Source: Pseudomonas fluorescens
Lineage (GTDB): Bacteria; Pseudomonadota; Gammaproteobacteria; Pseudomonadales; Pseudomonadaceae
Direction of reading: 5' to 3'
Length of the DNA stretch: 64,000 nt
NCBI RefSeq assembly: GCF_001623525.1
Contig: NZ_CP015225.1
Location: forward strand, 3,968,001 to 4,032,000
The notes below the pieces were generated by a model. It was not told the origin of the DNA and did not search any database. It worked only from the letters and a program-made list of their open reading frames with translations. The translations under genes were made by a program, and so were the position numbers. Below are positions 50,561-59,307 of the stretch, piece by piece (within the stretch, counting starts at the first letter, position 1; every line of letters begins with the position of its first letter).

Positions 50561-50905
50561 ATGACCGCACCCATCACCGTCCTGCGCGACACCCATCCGC
50601 TGCCCGTACTCGATGCCTGCAAATGGGAAAAACTCGAAGGCGACCCGCACACCGTCAACCTCAACGCCTACACCAGCGAAGACGGCAGCAAGATCATGGG
50701 CACCTGGATCTGCACACCCGGCAAATGGTATGTGGAATACGTGAAGTGGGAGTACTGCCATTTCCAGGAAGGCTACTGCATCATCACCCCAGAGGGCATG
50801 GAGCCGATCCATCTGCGCGCTGGTGACATCTTCGTCATCGAGCCGGGCATGAAAGGCACGTGGGAAGTGGTCGAGACCGTGCGCAAATATTTCGTCTTTG
50901 CCTGA
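50561..50905 (+). CDS. Cupin-domain protein (DUF861 type)
   Basis: Single-domain cupin, 114 aa, resembling the DUF861/ureidoglycine-aminohydrolase-like cupins: TPGKWYVEYVKWEYCHFQEG, then LRAGDIFVIEPGMKGTW. The metal-binding His/Glu set is incomplete, so it may bind rather than transform its ligand. GGAG six bases ahead of the ATG at 50561 sets the start. It is followed by a paired REP element. Confidence 0.85.
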   Translation: MTAPITVLRDTHPLPVLDACKWEKLEGDPHTVNLNAYTSEDGSKIMGTWICTPGKWYVEYVKWEYCHFQEGYCIITPEGMEPIHLRAGDIFVIEPGMKGTWEVVETVRKYFVFA

Positions 50906-50927
50906 AACAAAAAACCGAGAGACCACC

Positions 50928-51019
50928 TGTGGCGAGGGAGCTTGCTCCCGCTCGGCTGCGCAGCAGCCGCGTTTCAAGAGGTGCTGCGCACCTCAGCGGG
51001 AGCAAGCTCCCTCGCCACA
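50928..51019. repeat. Paired REP element (BIME-like)
   Basis: Same architecture as 47427-47520: outward TGTGGCGAGGGAGCTTGCTC cores in inverted orientation with a hairpin spacer, between the convergent cupin and mmsB genes. Confidence 0.92.
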
Positions 51020-51038
51020 AAAGCTTTGAAACCAGCCC

Positions 51039-51926
51039 CTACTGCGGCTTGCGATAGCTATTAACAATCGCCGAAAAATCCTTGCCGCCCTCGCCCCGCT
51101 GGCTCATCGCCTGATACAACTGCTGCGCCACCGCCCCCAGCACCACCGGCTGATGGACCTGCCGCGCGGCTTCGGTCGCCAGGCCAAGGTCCTTGAGCAT
51201 CAGGTCGGCGCCAAAGCCACCCGTATAGCCACGGGACGCCGGTGCCGTGTCGATCACGCCCGGCCACGGATTGTAAGTGTCCGAACTCCAGCAACGCCCC
51301 GTTGAACTGTTGATGATGCCGGCCAACACCTGGGTGTCGATCCCCAAGGCATCGCCCAGCGCCATGGCTTCGCTGACGCCCACCATGGAAATCCCCAGCA
51401 GCAGGTTGTTGCAGATCTTGGCGATCTGCCCGGTGCCAACTTCGCCACAGTGCACGATGTTACGGCCCATTTGCGCCAGCACCGGTTGCAAGGTGGCAAA
51501 CAACTCGGCCGTGGCGCCGACCATGAAAGTCAACGTACCCGCCGCCGCACCGCCGGTGCCACCCGAGACCGGCGCATCGGCCATCGCCACCCCTTGTTTC
51601 GCCGCGGCAGCCGCCACGTCGCGTGCGGTTTGTGGATCGATGGTGCTGCAATCCACCGCTGGCGTGCCGGCAGCGATACCAGCCAGCACGCCGTCTTCAC
51701 CCAGCCAGACACTGCGCACATGGGCGGCGGCCGGCAGCATGGTGATCACCAGCCCGGCGCCCTGGGCCGCGTCGCGAGGCGAGGCACTGATCGTGCCGCC
51801 CAATGCCGCCAGTTCAGCCAGCACCGTCTGGTTCAGGTCGAACAGATTCAGCGAATGGCCAGCCTTGAGCAGGTTGCGCGCCATGGGGGCGCCCATGTTG
51901 CCCAGGCCGATAAATGCGATGTTCAT
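51039..51926 (-). CDS. mmsB: 3-hydroxyisobutyrate dehydrogenase
   Basis: NAD-dependent 3-hydroxyisobutyrate dehydrogenase, 295 aa, of valine degradation, converting 3-hydroxyisobutyrate to methylmalonate semialdehyde. It has the Rossmann motif GLGNMGAPMA (residues 7-16), the substrate-binding DAPVSGGTGGA and the catalytic Lys in GTGQIAKICNN. AAGGAG sits at the end of the preceding mmsA stop, and the start is 10 bp after that stop. mmsA uses its product, so the two form one pathway operon. Confidence 0.95.
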   Translation of the reverse strand: MNIAFIGLGNMGAPMARNLLKAGHSLNLFDLNQTVLAELAALGGTISASPRDAAQGAGLVITMLPAAAHVRSVWLGEDGVLAGIAAGTPAVDCSTIDPQTARDVAAAAAKQGVAMADAPVSGGTGGAAAGTLTFMVGATAELFATLQPVLAQMGRNIVHCGEVGTGQIAKICNNLLLGISMVGVSEAMALGDALGIDTQVLAGIINSSTGRCWSSDTYNPWPGVIDTAPASRGYTGGFGADLMLKDLGLATEAARQVHQPVVLGAVAQQLYQAMSQRGEGGKDFSAIVNSYRKPQ

Positions 51927-51936
51927 GTCCGGCTCC

Positions 51937-53463
51937 TTAACGCAAATTGATGGTGGTGTTCACACCGTCATTGACGCTGTCATCATCGAACCAGCGCGCG
52001 GTCACGGTCTTGGTCTGAGTGTAGAACTGCACCACTTGTTTGCCGTACGGACCAAGGTCGCCGAGTTTCGAACCACGGGAACCGGTGAAGCTGAAGAACG
52101 GCACCGGCACCGGGATCGGAATGTTGATACCCACCTGGCCGACGTCGATTTCGCTCTGGAATTTGCGTGCCGCCGCGCCGCTCTGGGTGAACAGGCCGGT
52201 GCCGTTGCCGAATGGGTTGGCGTTGACCAGGGCAATCGCCTGATCCAGGGTGTCGACTTCCAGCACCACCAGCACCGGGCCGAAGATTTCCTCGGTGTAG
52301 ATGCGCATGTCGGTGGTCACGCCGGAAAACAGGGTCGGGCCGACAAAATTGCCCTGCTCGAAACCCGGCACGCTGATCCCACGCCCATCGAGTTCCAGCT
52401 TCGCCCCTTGCTGCACGCCACTCTCGATCAATTCGAGGATCCGTGCCTTGGCGCGCTTGGAAATCACCGGGCCGACGTCAGTGCCCGGCTCGCTGCCGGC
52501 ATTGACCTTGAGTTTCTGTGCCAGGGCCTTGAGCTCTGGCAACCACTGCTTGGCCGCGCCCACCAGCACCACCACGGAAGTGGCCATGCAACGCTGGCCC
52601 GCCGCGCCGAAACCGGCGCCGACCAAGGCGTTGAGGGCCTGCTCACGATTGGCATCGGGCAACACCACTGCGTGGTTCTTGGCGCCCATCATCGACTGCA
52701 CGCGCTTGCCGTGGCGACCCGCCAGGTCATACACGTGGGTGCCGACCGCCGTCGAACCGACGAAGGAGACCGCCTTGATGTCCTTGTGGGTGCAAAGCGC
52801 ATCCACCACGTCCTTGCCACCGTGCACCACGTTGAGCACACCCGCCGGTACGCCGGCCTCGATGGCCAGTTCCACCAACAGCATGGTCGACAGCGGATCC
52901 TGTTCCGATGGCTTGAGCACAAAGGTATTGCCGCAGGCGATGGCCATCGGGAACATCCACAACGGAATCATCGCCGGGAAGTTGAACGGCGTAATGCCCG
53001 CGCACACCCCGATCGGCTGGCGCAGGGTGTAGGTGTCCACGCCACCGGCGACGTTCTCGGCGAACTCGCCCATCTGCAGGGTGCCGATGGAACAGGCGTG
53101 CTCGACCACTTCCAGGCCACGGAAAATATCGCCTTCGGCGTCAGCGATGGTCTTGCCCTGTTCAGCGCTGAGCACTGCGGCGATGCGCTTTGAATGCTCG
53201 CGGATCAACGCCTGGAGCTTGAGCATGATGCGCATCCGCGCGCCGATGGGGGTCAGTTTCCAGGTCTGGAAAGCACGCTGGGCAGCGGCGATGGCAGCAT
53301 CGACTTCCGAGGCCGTGGCGAACGGAACCTTTGCCAACACTTGCTGGGTGGCTGGGTTGACGATGTCGTGCCATTCGCTGGATTGGGATTCGACCCACTC
53401 GCCATCGATCAGCAGTCTGACGGTTTGCAGGGTGGTGTCGCTGGGCGTAAGGGAAACGTTCAT
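51937..53463 (-). CDS. mmsA: Methylmalonate-semialdehyde dehydrogenase (CoA-acylating)
   Basis: CoA-dependent aldehyde dehydrogenase, 508 aa, converting methylmalonate semialdehyde to propionyl-CoA in valine (and, through malonate semialdehyde, beta-alanine or inositol) catabolism. It has the family signature VGSTAVG, the catalytic Cys in GAAGQRCMA and the MmsA-typical [17 protein letters not shown] used the ATG at 53463 with GGAGG upstream; an open frame 79 codons longer covers the intergenic region. It is divergent from a LysR regulator, the presumed activator. Confidence 0.95.
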   Translation of the reverse strand: MNVSLTPSDTTLQTVRLLIDGEWVESQSSEWHDIVNPATQQVLAKVPFATASEVDAAIAAAQRAFQTWKLTPIGARMRIMLKLQALIREHSKRIAAVLSAEQGKTIADAEGDIFRGLEVVEHACSIGTLQMGEFAENVAGGVDTYTLRQPIGVCAGITPFNFPAMIPLWMFPMAIACGNTFVLKPSEQDPLSTMLLVELAIEAGVPAGVLNVVHGGKDVVDALCTHKDIKAVSFVGSTAVGTHVYDLAGRHGKRVQSMMGAKNHAVVLPDANREQALNALVGAGFGAAGQRCMATSVVVLVGAAKQWLPELKALAQKLKVNAGSEPGTDVGPVISKRAKARILELIESGVQQGAKLELDGRGISVPGFEQGNFVGPTLFSGVTTDMRIYTEEIFGPVLVVLEVDTLDQAIALVNANPFGNGTGLFTQSGAAARKFQSEIDVGQVGINIPIPVPVPFFSFTGSRGSKLGDLGPYGKQVVQFYTQTKTVTARWFDDDSVNDGVNTTINLR

Positions 53464-53602
53464 GCTGGCCTCCGGGATTGTTCTTATAGAGAGCGCTGCT
53501 TCAGCAAAGACCAAGGTGCATGAGCACGCATGGTGATGAGACTGTTTTTGGAGTATAGATGTGCAAACTTCTAATAAGAACGCACATAAAAACCGGTCCA
53601 AC

Positions 53603-54550
53603 ATGCAAAAAAACATCACCTCCCTGGGGGCGCTGAATTGGGACGACCTCAAGTTCTTCCTCGAAGTGGCCCGCACCCGCAAGGCCAGCACGGCCGCCAA
53701 GCGCCTGGCCGTCGACTACACCACGGTGTCGCGACGCATCAGCTCTCTGGAAGCCTCGTTGGGCACGCTGCTGTTCGAGAAATCCCGGACCAACGGTTTT
53801 GTCCTGACGGCCGAAGGCCAGCGCCTGCTGGGTTACGCCGAATCGATCGAAAGCACCCTGCACATGGCCTGCGAACAGGTCTCAGGCTCTGGCGTCGCAC
53901 TGTCCGGCCACGTACGCATGGGCTGCACCGAAGGCTTCGGCAGCTTCTTCATCACCCCGCAACTGAGCCACTTCGTCGACGCCTACCCGGCCATTTCGGT
54001 AGACATCCTCCCGCTGCCACACTTCATCAGTCTCTCCAAGCGCGAAGCCGACATCGTCATCGCCCTCGAACGCCCCGAACACGGCCCGTACGTATGCTGC
54101 AAATTGTGCGACTACCGACTGCAGCTCTACGCCACCCAGTCCTACCTGGACAACCACCCACCCATCCAGCGCCCGGCAGACCTGGGCAAGCACTCGTTCA
54201 TCAGCTACGTGGATGACCTGGCGTTCAGCTCCGAATTGCTCTACCTGGCCAACGTCCTGCCCGGCGCCAACGCCCACCTGCGCAGCACCAGCGTGATTGC
54301 GCAATTCGTGGCCGCGCAGCAAGGGCGCTCGCTGGCAATCCTACCCTGCTTCCTCGCCGCCCAGGACCCACGGCTGTTGCCGGTGCTGCCGGAGGACATC
54401 ACCGTCACCCGGCAATTCTGGATGTACTGCCGGGAGGACTTGAGGAAGCTGAAGAGGATTACGTTGTTGTGGGATTACATTCGCGAGGTGACTGAATTGA
54501 ATCGGCCGTTACTGCTAGGGGAAACACGAGAGCTCAGGTTCACGGATTGA
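53603..54550 (+). CDS. LysR-family regulator divergent from mmsAB, with replaced 3' end
   Basis: LysR regulator, 315 aa from the ATG at 53603 (a GTG at 53561 is also open). HTH around residues 20-75 ([21 protein letters not shown]), then an effector domain. It is presumably the regulator of mmsAB across the 139-bp divergent gap. The last ~35 codons (from about 54435) switch to A/T-richer, non-Pseudomonas-like codons (GAAGAGGATTACGTTGTTG). A diverged, G+C-rich copy of the gene's final 22 codons lies 2.2 kb downstream (to 56827). The gene therefore seems to have acquired a foreign but functional 3' end when the ATPase-HNH island entered. Confidence 0.9.
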   Translation: MQKNITSLGALNWDDLKFFLEVARTRKASTAAKRLAVDYTTVSRRISSLEASLGTLLFEKSRTNGFVLTAEGQRLLGYAESIESTLHMACEQVSGSGVALSGHVRMGCTEGFGSFFITPQLSHFVDAYPAISVDILPLPHFISLSKREADIVIALERPEHGPYVCCKLCDYRLQLYATQSYLDNHPPIQRPADLGKHSFISYVDDLAFSSELLYLANVLPGANAHLRSTSVIAQFVAAQQGRSLAILPCFLAAQDPRLLPVLPEDITVTRQFWMYCREDLRKLKRITLLWDYIREVTELNRPLLLGETRELRFTD

Positions 54551-54735
54551 ACCTCTGGACGGAGAGTCAGATCGTGCCATCACAACAAAGCTGGCAACCT
54601 CTGCCTACATGTAATACGGGCCTCAACAGAGTACCATCGCAAGCTGAAAAAATTAGCCGTACCTGCGTGAATGAAGATGATAGGCCTTAGAAAACCAAGC
54701 CTGCACAATCAAATCGCTCAAGATAGGAAAAACCG

Positions 54736-56052
54736 ATGCTCAAGTCACTTCATCTAAAAAATGTCGGCCCCGCGCCAGAGATGCAGATGGAGCTCGCACC
54801 GCGACTTAACCTGATCACGGGTGACAATGGTCTTGGTAAGAGTTTTTTGATTGATGTCGCGTGGTGGGCTCTCACGCGGAAGTGGCCTCAGGACCTTAAT
54901 ACTAATCTGACCTCAGGTTACGGCGCTCGCCCCACCGAAATCACAAAAAAATCGACCATTGAATTCGAGGTAGAAAGCAAAACTGGACGGGTTAAATACG
55001 AAAGTACTTACGTACCCGATGAGCAATCCTGGCTTGGTAAAGCGGGTCGTCCATGGAACCCCGGTCTCGTCGTATATGCGCTTGCTGACGGTGGATTTGC
55101 TGTTTGGGATCCTGCACGTAATTACTGGAAAAAGAAGGGAAACGTCGACATTCAGGATAGAGTTCCTGCTTATGTATTTAGCTCAAAGGATGTCTGGGAT
55201 GGTCTGCGAATTCCGATCGACGAAAAACCAACGCAAGTAAGCAATGGCCTTGTAGCGGACTGGGCATCGTGGATACGCGAGCGGGGTGAGGATGCAAGGC
55301 GTATGGCCGCTGTGCTGGAAGTGCTCGCTCCAACTGGAGGTGATGACAGCCTGAAACCAGGAGAAAGCTTCGCAAGATTATCTATTAACGATGCGCGTGA
55401 TATTCCGACCATCCGCATGGGGTACGGTCAAGAGGTTCCAATCCTTTATGCATCTTTGGGCGTACGACGCATTACCGCACTTGCTTACATGCTCTCTTGG
55501 GCCTGGCGTGAGCATCTGATCGCGTCCAAACAACTTGGACAAGTACCCTCGTCACGTATCGTGCTTCTCTTTGACGAGATTGAAGCCCATCTTCATCCGC
55601 GCTGGCAACGTGCTGTGGTCCCTGCGCTTCTGAAAGTGATGCAAAAACTGACCAATGACGAGGACGCTAGGGTGCAGCTTATTGCCGCCACTCACTCGCC
55701 GCTCGTTCTTGCTTCCGTAGAGCCGCTTTTCGATAGAGGTCAGGACGCATGGTTTGATCTCGACTTTGAAAACCAAGAAGTTATTCTGCGCAAACGTCCA
55801 TTTGTACGCAGAGGAGAAGTAGGAAACTGGTTAACCAGCGAAGCCTTCGATCTCGGCGAACCACGTTCAATTGAAGCCGAAGTCGCTATGCGTGAGGCGC
55901 TTAACCTTTGTCGGCAAGCCACTCCAGAAGATACGGATATCGAGCGTGTCAACACACTTCTCCAGTCAGCACTCGGCGACACTGATCGGTTTTGGGTTCG
56001 ATGGACCGCTTTTAGAGAATCACTCAAGGCTCCAAAGGGGAAGAAAAAGTGA
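54736..56052 (+). CDS. AAA/ABC-type ATPase of a Septu-like defence pair (PtuA-like)
   Basis: SMC/ABC-fold ATPase, 438 aa: Walker A GDNGLGKS at 29-36, an insertion-rich middle, an ABC-like signature region near YASLGVRRITALAYM, Walker B LLFDEIEAHLHP (Asp280, Glu281) and an H-loop AATHSPLVL. It has no TOPRIM domain, which argues against an OLD-type nuclease. It ends in a basic tail (KAPKGKKK). The next gene starts with a GTG that overlaps its stop (GTGA). An ATPase coupled to an HNH nuclease is the layout of Septu (PtuA/PtuB) antiphage systems and of retron-linked relatives, but no reverse transcriptase is present. AGGAAA precedes the ATG. Codon use is foreign to the neighbourhood. Confidence 0.75.
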   Translation: MLKSLHLKNVGPAPEMQMELAPRLNLITGDNGLGKSFLIDVAWWALTRKWPQDLNTNLTSGYGARPTEITKKSTIEFEVESKTGRVKYESTYVPDEQSWLGKAGRPWNPGLVVYALADGGFAVWDPARNYWKKKGNVDIQDRVPAYVFSSKDVWDGLRIPIDEKPTQVSNGLVADWASWIRERGEDARRMAAVLEVLAPTGGDDSLKPGESFARLSINDARDIPTIRMGYGQEVPILYASLGVRRITALAYMLSWAWREHLIASKQLGQVPSSRIVLLFDEIEAHLHPRWQRAVVPALLKVMQKLTNDEDARVQLIAATHSPLVLASVEPLFDRGQDAWFDLDFENQEVILRKRPFVRRGEVGNWLTSEAFDLGEPRSIEAEVAMREALNLCRQATPEDTDIERVNTLLQSALGDTDRFWVRWTAFRESLKAPKGKKK

Positions 56053-56708
56053 TCCCGGTTGCAAAAGCCAGAAAACCAAAAACATTTGACGAAAAAGTTT
56101 ACCAGCCAGGCTTGCGCGCCATTTCAGAAATGGTCGGAAAACCTCCGCGCCATCCTCGGCAAGGCGGTAAACCATTCAAGAAGATTGCCAATAGAGAGCG
56201 TGACATTCCAGCAGAAAAATTCCCGACTTACTGGACCGAAGCTCTAAATGAGATGATGCACGCCTACCGACAGCTCTGTGCCTATTCTTGCTTTCGTATT
56301 CATCCTGTCACAGGTGCACGCTCCGCAGATCACTTTGCACCTAAGTCAAAAAGCTGGCGAGAGGTTTACAAATGGTCGAATTATCGACTGTGTTGTAGTC
56401 GTATGAATGCTCGCAAGAAGGATTGGGTTGGAATTATTGATCCATTCAAAATTCAGCCGGATTGGTTTCAGCTTGAACTCGTTGGCTTCCAGGTTATCCC
56501 CGATAGAAATTTACCCCTGAATATCCAAAACGATATTCAAAATACAATCACGGCACTGGGACTAGACGATTTCCGAAGCGAGCGCGAACAAGACGCAGAG
56601 CGCTACTGGCAAAACGACTACTCACTCAAGATTCTTAAAATGGAGTCGCCCTTCGTAGCGTACGAGCTTTACCGTCAGGGCCGGCTAAACCCTATGGATA
56701 CTTGGTAA
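56049..56708 (+). CDS. HNH endonuclease of a Septu-like defence pair (PtuB-like)
   Basis: HNH-fold nuclease, 219 aa, starting with GTG overlapping the ATPase stop (GTGA), hence translationally coupled. The ββα-metal core reads SADHFAPKSK (Asp94, His95), WSNYRLCC (Asn111) and MNARKKD (Asn120), followed by IIDPFKI. Upstream CAYSC and downstream CC may be structural cysteines. It resembles the HNH proteins that partner SMC-type ATPases in Septu and in retron effector modules. Its likely action is cleavage of nucleic acid when the ATPase senses phage. Low G+C like its partner. Confidence 0.78.
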   Translation: MIPVAKARKPKTFDEKVYQPGLRAISEMVGKPPRHPRQGGKPFKKIANRERDIPAEKFPTYWTEALNEMMHAYRQLCAYSCFRIHPVTGARSADHFAPKSKSWREVYKWSNYRLCCSRMNARKKDWVGIIDPFKIQPDWFQLELVGFQVIPDRNLPLNIQNDIQNTITALGLDDFRSEREQDAERYWQNDYSLKILKMESPFVAYELYRQGRLNPMDTW

Positions 56709-56747
56709 CAGGTCCCTGCCGTCATCTTTTATGTATCGCCTTATTTA

Positions 56748-56827
56748 TGGAATTACTTCGCGAAGTGACTGAACAGAATCAGCCACTGCTGATGGGCGAC
56801 AGCCGGGAGATGGTGTTCGCCGACTAG
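56748..56827 (+). pseudogene. Relic of the ancestral LysR 3' end
   Basis: Encodes a peptide beginning MELLREVTEQNQPLLMGD and ending VFAD-stop, matching the C-terminus of the LysR protein that ends at 54550 (14 of the last 22 residues identical, beginning REVTE). Its G+C-rich bases fit the local chromosome better than the copy in use. Its stop overlaps the convergent awsO stop within CTAG (56824-56827), so this was probably the original gene end. Confidence 0.75.
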
Positions 56828-57324
56828 TCGGCGATGACCACGATGGCGACACGGCGGTTTTCGGTGCGGCCGCTGGCGGTGTCGTTGGAGGCGACCGGTT
56901 TGCTACTGCCCAGGCCGCGCAGCTGGACATTCTCTTCGCGCATGCCAACGCTTGTCAGCACCTTGCCCACGCTGGCAGCCCGGCGCATCGACAGTTGTTC
57001 GTTGTAGGCCTGGGAACCCGATGCGTCGGTATGACCATCGACACGTACCCGCTCGATGCCCGCCTCCAGCAACGCCTTGCCGATGCGCTCGACGATTTCG
57101 GTACTGGCCGGGTTGAGGTTTTCCACATCGCTGCCGAACAACACCTTGCCCGACAAACCAAAGGCCCAGCCATCTTCGGTCAATTCGAAGCCTTGGTGCT
57201 TGAGTACGGCAATTTGCGCCGGGGTCAAACCTTTCGGCGGAGCCGTCTGGCAACCGCTCAGCGCCATGACGAGCAAGAAAAGCGCCGCGAACCAGCGCAG
57301 GGAAAATTGAGGGTATGAACGCAC
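56824..57324 (-). CDS. awsO: OmpA-family outer-membrane lipoprotein, AwsO/YfiB
   Basis: Lipoprotein of 166 aa, with a signal ending in the lipobox LSGC (Cys at about 25) and a C-terminal OmpA peptidoglycan-binding domain (about 60-166: DGHTDASGSQAYNEQLSMRR, NRRVAIVV). In the YfiBNR/AwsXRO system this protein binds and titrates the periplasmic repressor YfiR/AwsX, switching on the cyclase. It starts with GTG at 57324 with AGGAG seven bases upstream, 3 bp after the cyclase stop. It is the last gene of the operon. Confidence 0.9.
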   Translation of the reverse strand: MRSYPQFSLRWFAALFLLVMALSGCQTAPPKGLTPAQIAVLKHQGFELTEDGWAFGLSGKVLFGSDVENLNPASTEIVERIGKALLEAGIERVRVDGHTDASGSQAYNEQLSMRRAASVGKVLTSVGMREENVQLRGLGSSKPVASNDTASGRTENRRVAIVVIAD

Positions 57325-57327
57325 GAG

Positions 57328-58596
57328 TCAGCTCCTGGTTTGAAGATCAGCGACGGAGTGATCCGACCCCGCCGTATGTTGACCGCCTCGGGCAAGGCGC
57401 TTGGCTTGGTACATCGCCGCATCGGCGGCGTGGAGTAGGGTGCCCGGTGTGGCACCATCATCGGGGTAAACGGCAATGCCGATACTGAGGGACGTCAGCA
57501 CGGAAGCATTGCCGGGCAACTGAATCGGCATTTCCATGCTGGCAATGATTTTCTCAGCGATCCGTTCGGCGTCCTCGGCCTTGTGCAGGGGTGCCAGCAG
57601 CACGGCGAATTCATCGCCTCCCAGGCGCGCGACCAAGTCGTCTTCACGCAACTGTGCCCGGACCCGGGTCGCCACGGCCGTCAGCACCGCGTCACCGGCA
57701 GCGTGGCCGAAATTGTCGTTGATGCCCTTGAATCGGTCGCTGTCCAGGTACAACACGGCCACTTGCTCGTTGAGCTTGCTGGCGTTGCGCAAGGCGCGGA
57801 TCAGCCGGCCCTCGAAAAACGCCCGGTTCGGCAAGCCGGTCAAGCTGTCGTGGCTGGCCTGGTGTGCCAGGGTTTCGTTTTCGCTTTGCAGGTGAGTCTG
57901 CCAGGACTCCAGTTCGTCGAGCAGTGCATTGAAGTCATTGGCCAGATTATCCAGTTCGGCGATGGCGGCCGGCGGCACGCGCCGGTCCAGGGCCCGCTCG
58001 CTACGTGCCGCGTGGGCCACTTCGGCCAGGCTGCGCAATGGTCCGGTGATCGCCCGCAACTGACGTCGCGCCAGATAAAGCGCCACCCAGGCACTCACCG
58101 CGGTGCACAAAATGATCCCCGCCAGACCGCTGAGCAAAAAGCGCAACAAGCTGCCGCCATGCCCTGCCAATAGAATGCTGCCGATATTCCGCCCTTGGTG
58201 AACGATCGGCAGACTGATGGGTTTTTCCAAAAACGCCTTGGCAATGTGCACTTCCAGCCCCGACAACAGGCCGGTTTCCGGTCGCTGCCAGCGCGCCAAC
58301 AGACGGCCATGTTTATTGAACACCTGAGCATCGGCGACTTCCTCGGTGGAGGCGATCAAGGCCAGTGCTTCGGTGGCCGCAGCCGGGTCATCGAACACCA
58401 CGGCGGCTTCCACGGTGTAGTTGATCGAACGGGCGATCAGATGCAGGTTGTGATCGGCATAGACCCGCAAGGCAAGCACACCCAGCAACGTCAGGGAAAC
58501 GCTGGCCATGGTGATCGCCACCAACGCGACAATCAGGTGGCCGCGCCCGATGACCGAGCCCAGGGTGGGACGGATCCGCGATTTGGACAGGCTCAT
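57328..58596 (-). CDS. awsR: Membrane diguanylate cyclase AwsR/YfiN (TpbB)
   Basis: Diguanylate cyclase, 422 aa: an N-terminal span (about 20-45), a periplasmic CHASE8-like sensor (about 50-155), a second span (about 165-190), HAMP, and a GGDEF domain with an intact GGDEF active site at 326-330. No RxxD product-inhibition site stands out. It makes cyclic-di-GMP, driving biofilm and, in P. fluorescens, wrinkly-spreader phenotypes. The sensor is held off by AwsX/YfiR. Its start overlaps the awsX stop (ATGA) and awsO follows at once, so the three form one operon. Confidence 0.94.
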   Translation of the reverse strand: MSLSKSRIRPTLGSVIGRGHLIVALVAITMASVSLTLLGVLALRVYADHNLHLIARSINYTVEAAVVFDDPAAATEALALIASTEEVADAQVFNKHGRLLARWQRPETGLLSGLEVHIAKAFLEKPISLPIVHQGRNIGSILLAGHGGSLLRFLLSGLAGIILCTAVSAWVALYLARRQLRAITGPLRSLAEVAHAARSERALDRRVPPAAIAELDNLANDFNALLDELESWQTHLQSENETLAHQASHDSLTGLPNRAFFEGRLIRALRNASKLNEQVAVLYLDSDRFKGINDNFGHAAGDAVLTAVATRVRAQLREDDLVARLGGDEFAVLLAPLHKAEDAERIAEKIIASMEMPIQLPGNASVLTSLSIGIAVYPDDGATPGTLLHAADAAMYQAKRLARGGQHTAGSDHSVADLQTRS

Positions 58597-59168
58597 GGTA
58601 CTGCCGGCCTGCGACGGGAAAGCTGCAGAACGCTCGGATGGATACGCACGCCACTGCGCGCGACCGAGTCGAGGTTGACCTCGAACGATACCTGCTCATC
58701 ACCGACCCGCAGACAGAACAGGCTCCCCACGGTGCACTGGTCACCGCCTTCGCTGATGCTCAACACGGGCTTGCCGATCAGGGAATCAAACAGGCGGGTG
58801 CGCTCGTCGCCGGTCAGCCTGCCGATGTAGACGGCGTTGCAATCCGTAGCGATGTTGGGGTGATCGGCCAGCAATCGCTGTACGGTCACCGGTCGACCGG
58901 TGGCCTGGGTGGTGCCTTTGACCAGGTCGTCGGTGTATTGAGTCGGGCCGACGATGCACAGTTGCAACTGCGCAGGCTCCACTGGCCAGCGTGCGTAGCT
59001 GAGAATGCCCAAGACGACTTGAGTGACCGATTCGGCCCGCTGTTCAGCCCGGCTCGTGGAGGGCGGGGCTTCGGCAAGTACCATAGGCGACAGCAACCAC
59101 AGAAGACCGGCAAGCAGATAATGCCTCCAGTCCTTGCTGCGCACCGCCTCCCGAACCGCCACTTTCAT
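58593..59168 (-). CDS. awsX: Periplasmic repressor AwsX/YfiR (DUF4154)
   Basis: Periplasmic YfiR-family protein, 191 aa from the ATG at 59168, which matches the length of P. aeruginosa YfiR (an in-frame ATG at 59186 and an open frame further upstream exist). It has an N-terminal signal (LLAGLLWLLSPMVLAEA) and a DUF4154 core (VVLGILSYARWP; LCIVGP; ADHPNIATDCNAVYIGRL). Four cysteines are present, CIV, DCN, QCT and FCL, as in redox-sensitive YfiR. It inhibits the cyclase AwsR/YfiN. It is the first gene of the operon; loss-of-function changes in it are a classic route to constitutive cyclic-di-GMP. Confidence 0.92.
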   Translation of the reverse strand: MKVAVREAVRSKDWRHYLLAGLLWLLSPMVLAEAPPSTSRAEQRAESVTQVVLGILSYARWPVEPAQLQLCIVGPTQYTDDLVKGTTQATGRPVTVQRLLADHPNIATDCNAVYIGRLTGDERTRLFDSLIGKPVLSISEGGDQCTVGSLFCLRVGDEQVSFEVNLDSVARSGVRIHPSVLQLSRRRPAVP

Positions 59169-59307
59169 GGAAAATCTCTTAGCCATACGATAAGTGTCGG
59201 AACGATAGCACAGTGCCAAAAAGCCAGCGAGCCGGCGCCCTACGGACATATCTGACAGAAAACAGTCAAAATCGTGACTCCGGGATCGAATCACGAAATC
59301 TGATCAT

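Larger units (their letters stand above)
54435..56747 (+). mobile_element. Small genomic island inserted at the LysR 3' end
   Basis: About 2.3 kb bounded by two diverged versions of the LysR 3' terminus: the one in use (to 54550) and a relic (56748-56827). The interior is distinctly lower in G+C than its flanks and carries only an ATPase and an HNH protein. No integrase or transposase is present, so entry by homologous recombination of a cargo allele, or loss of the mobility genes, are both possible. The edges are approximate. Confidence 0.65.

Noticed and set aside
54551..54735. Integrase attachment site or tRNA at the left edge of the island
   Set aside because: No tRNA-like cloverleaf and no exact direct repeat with the right edge. 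The only similarity between the edges is the diverged LysR coding end.
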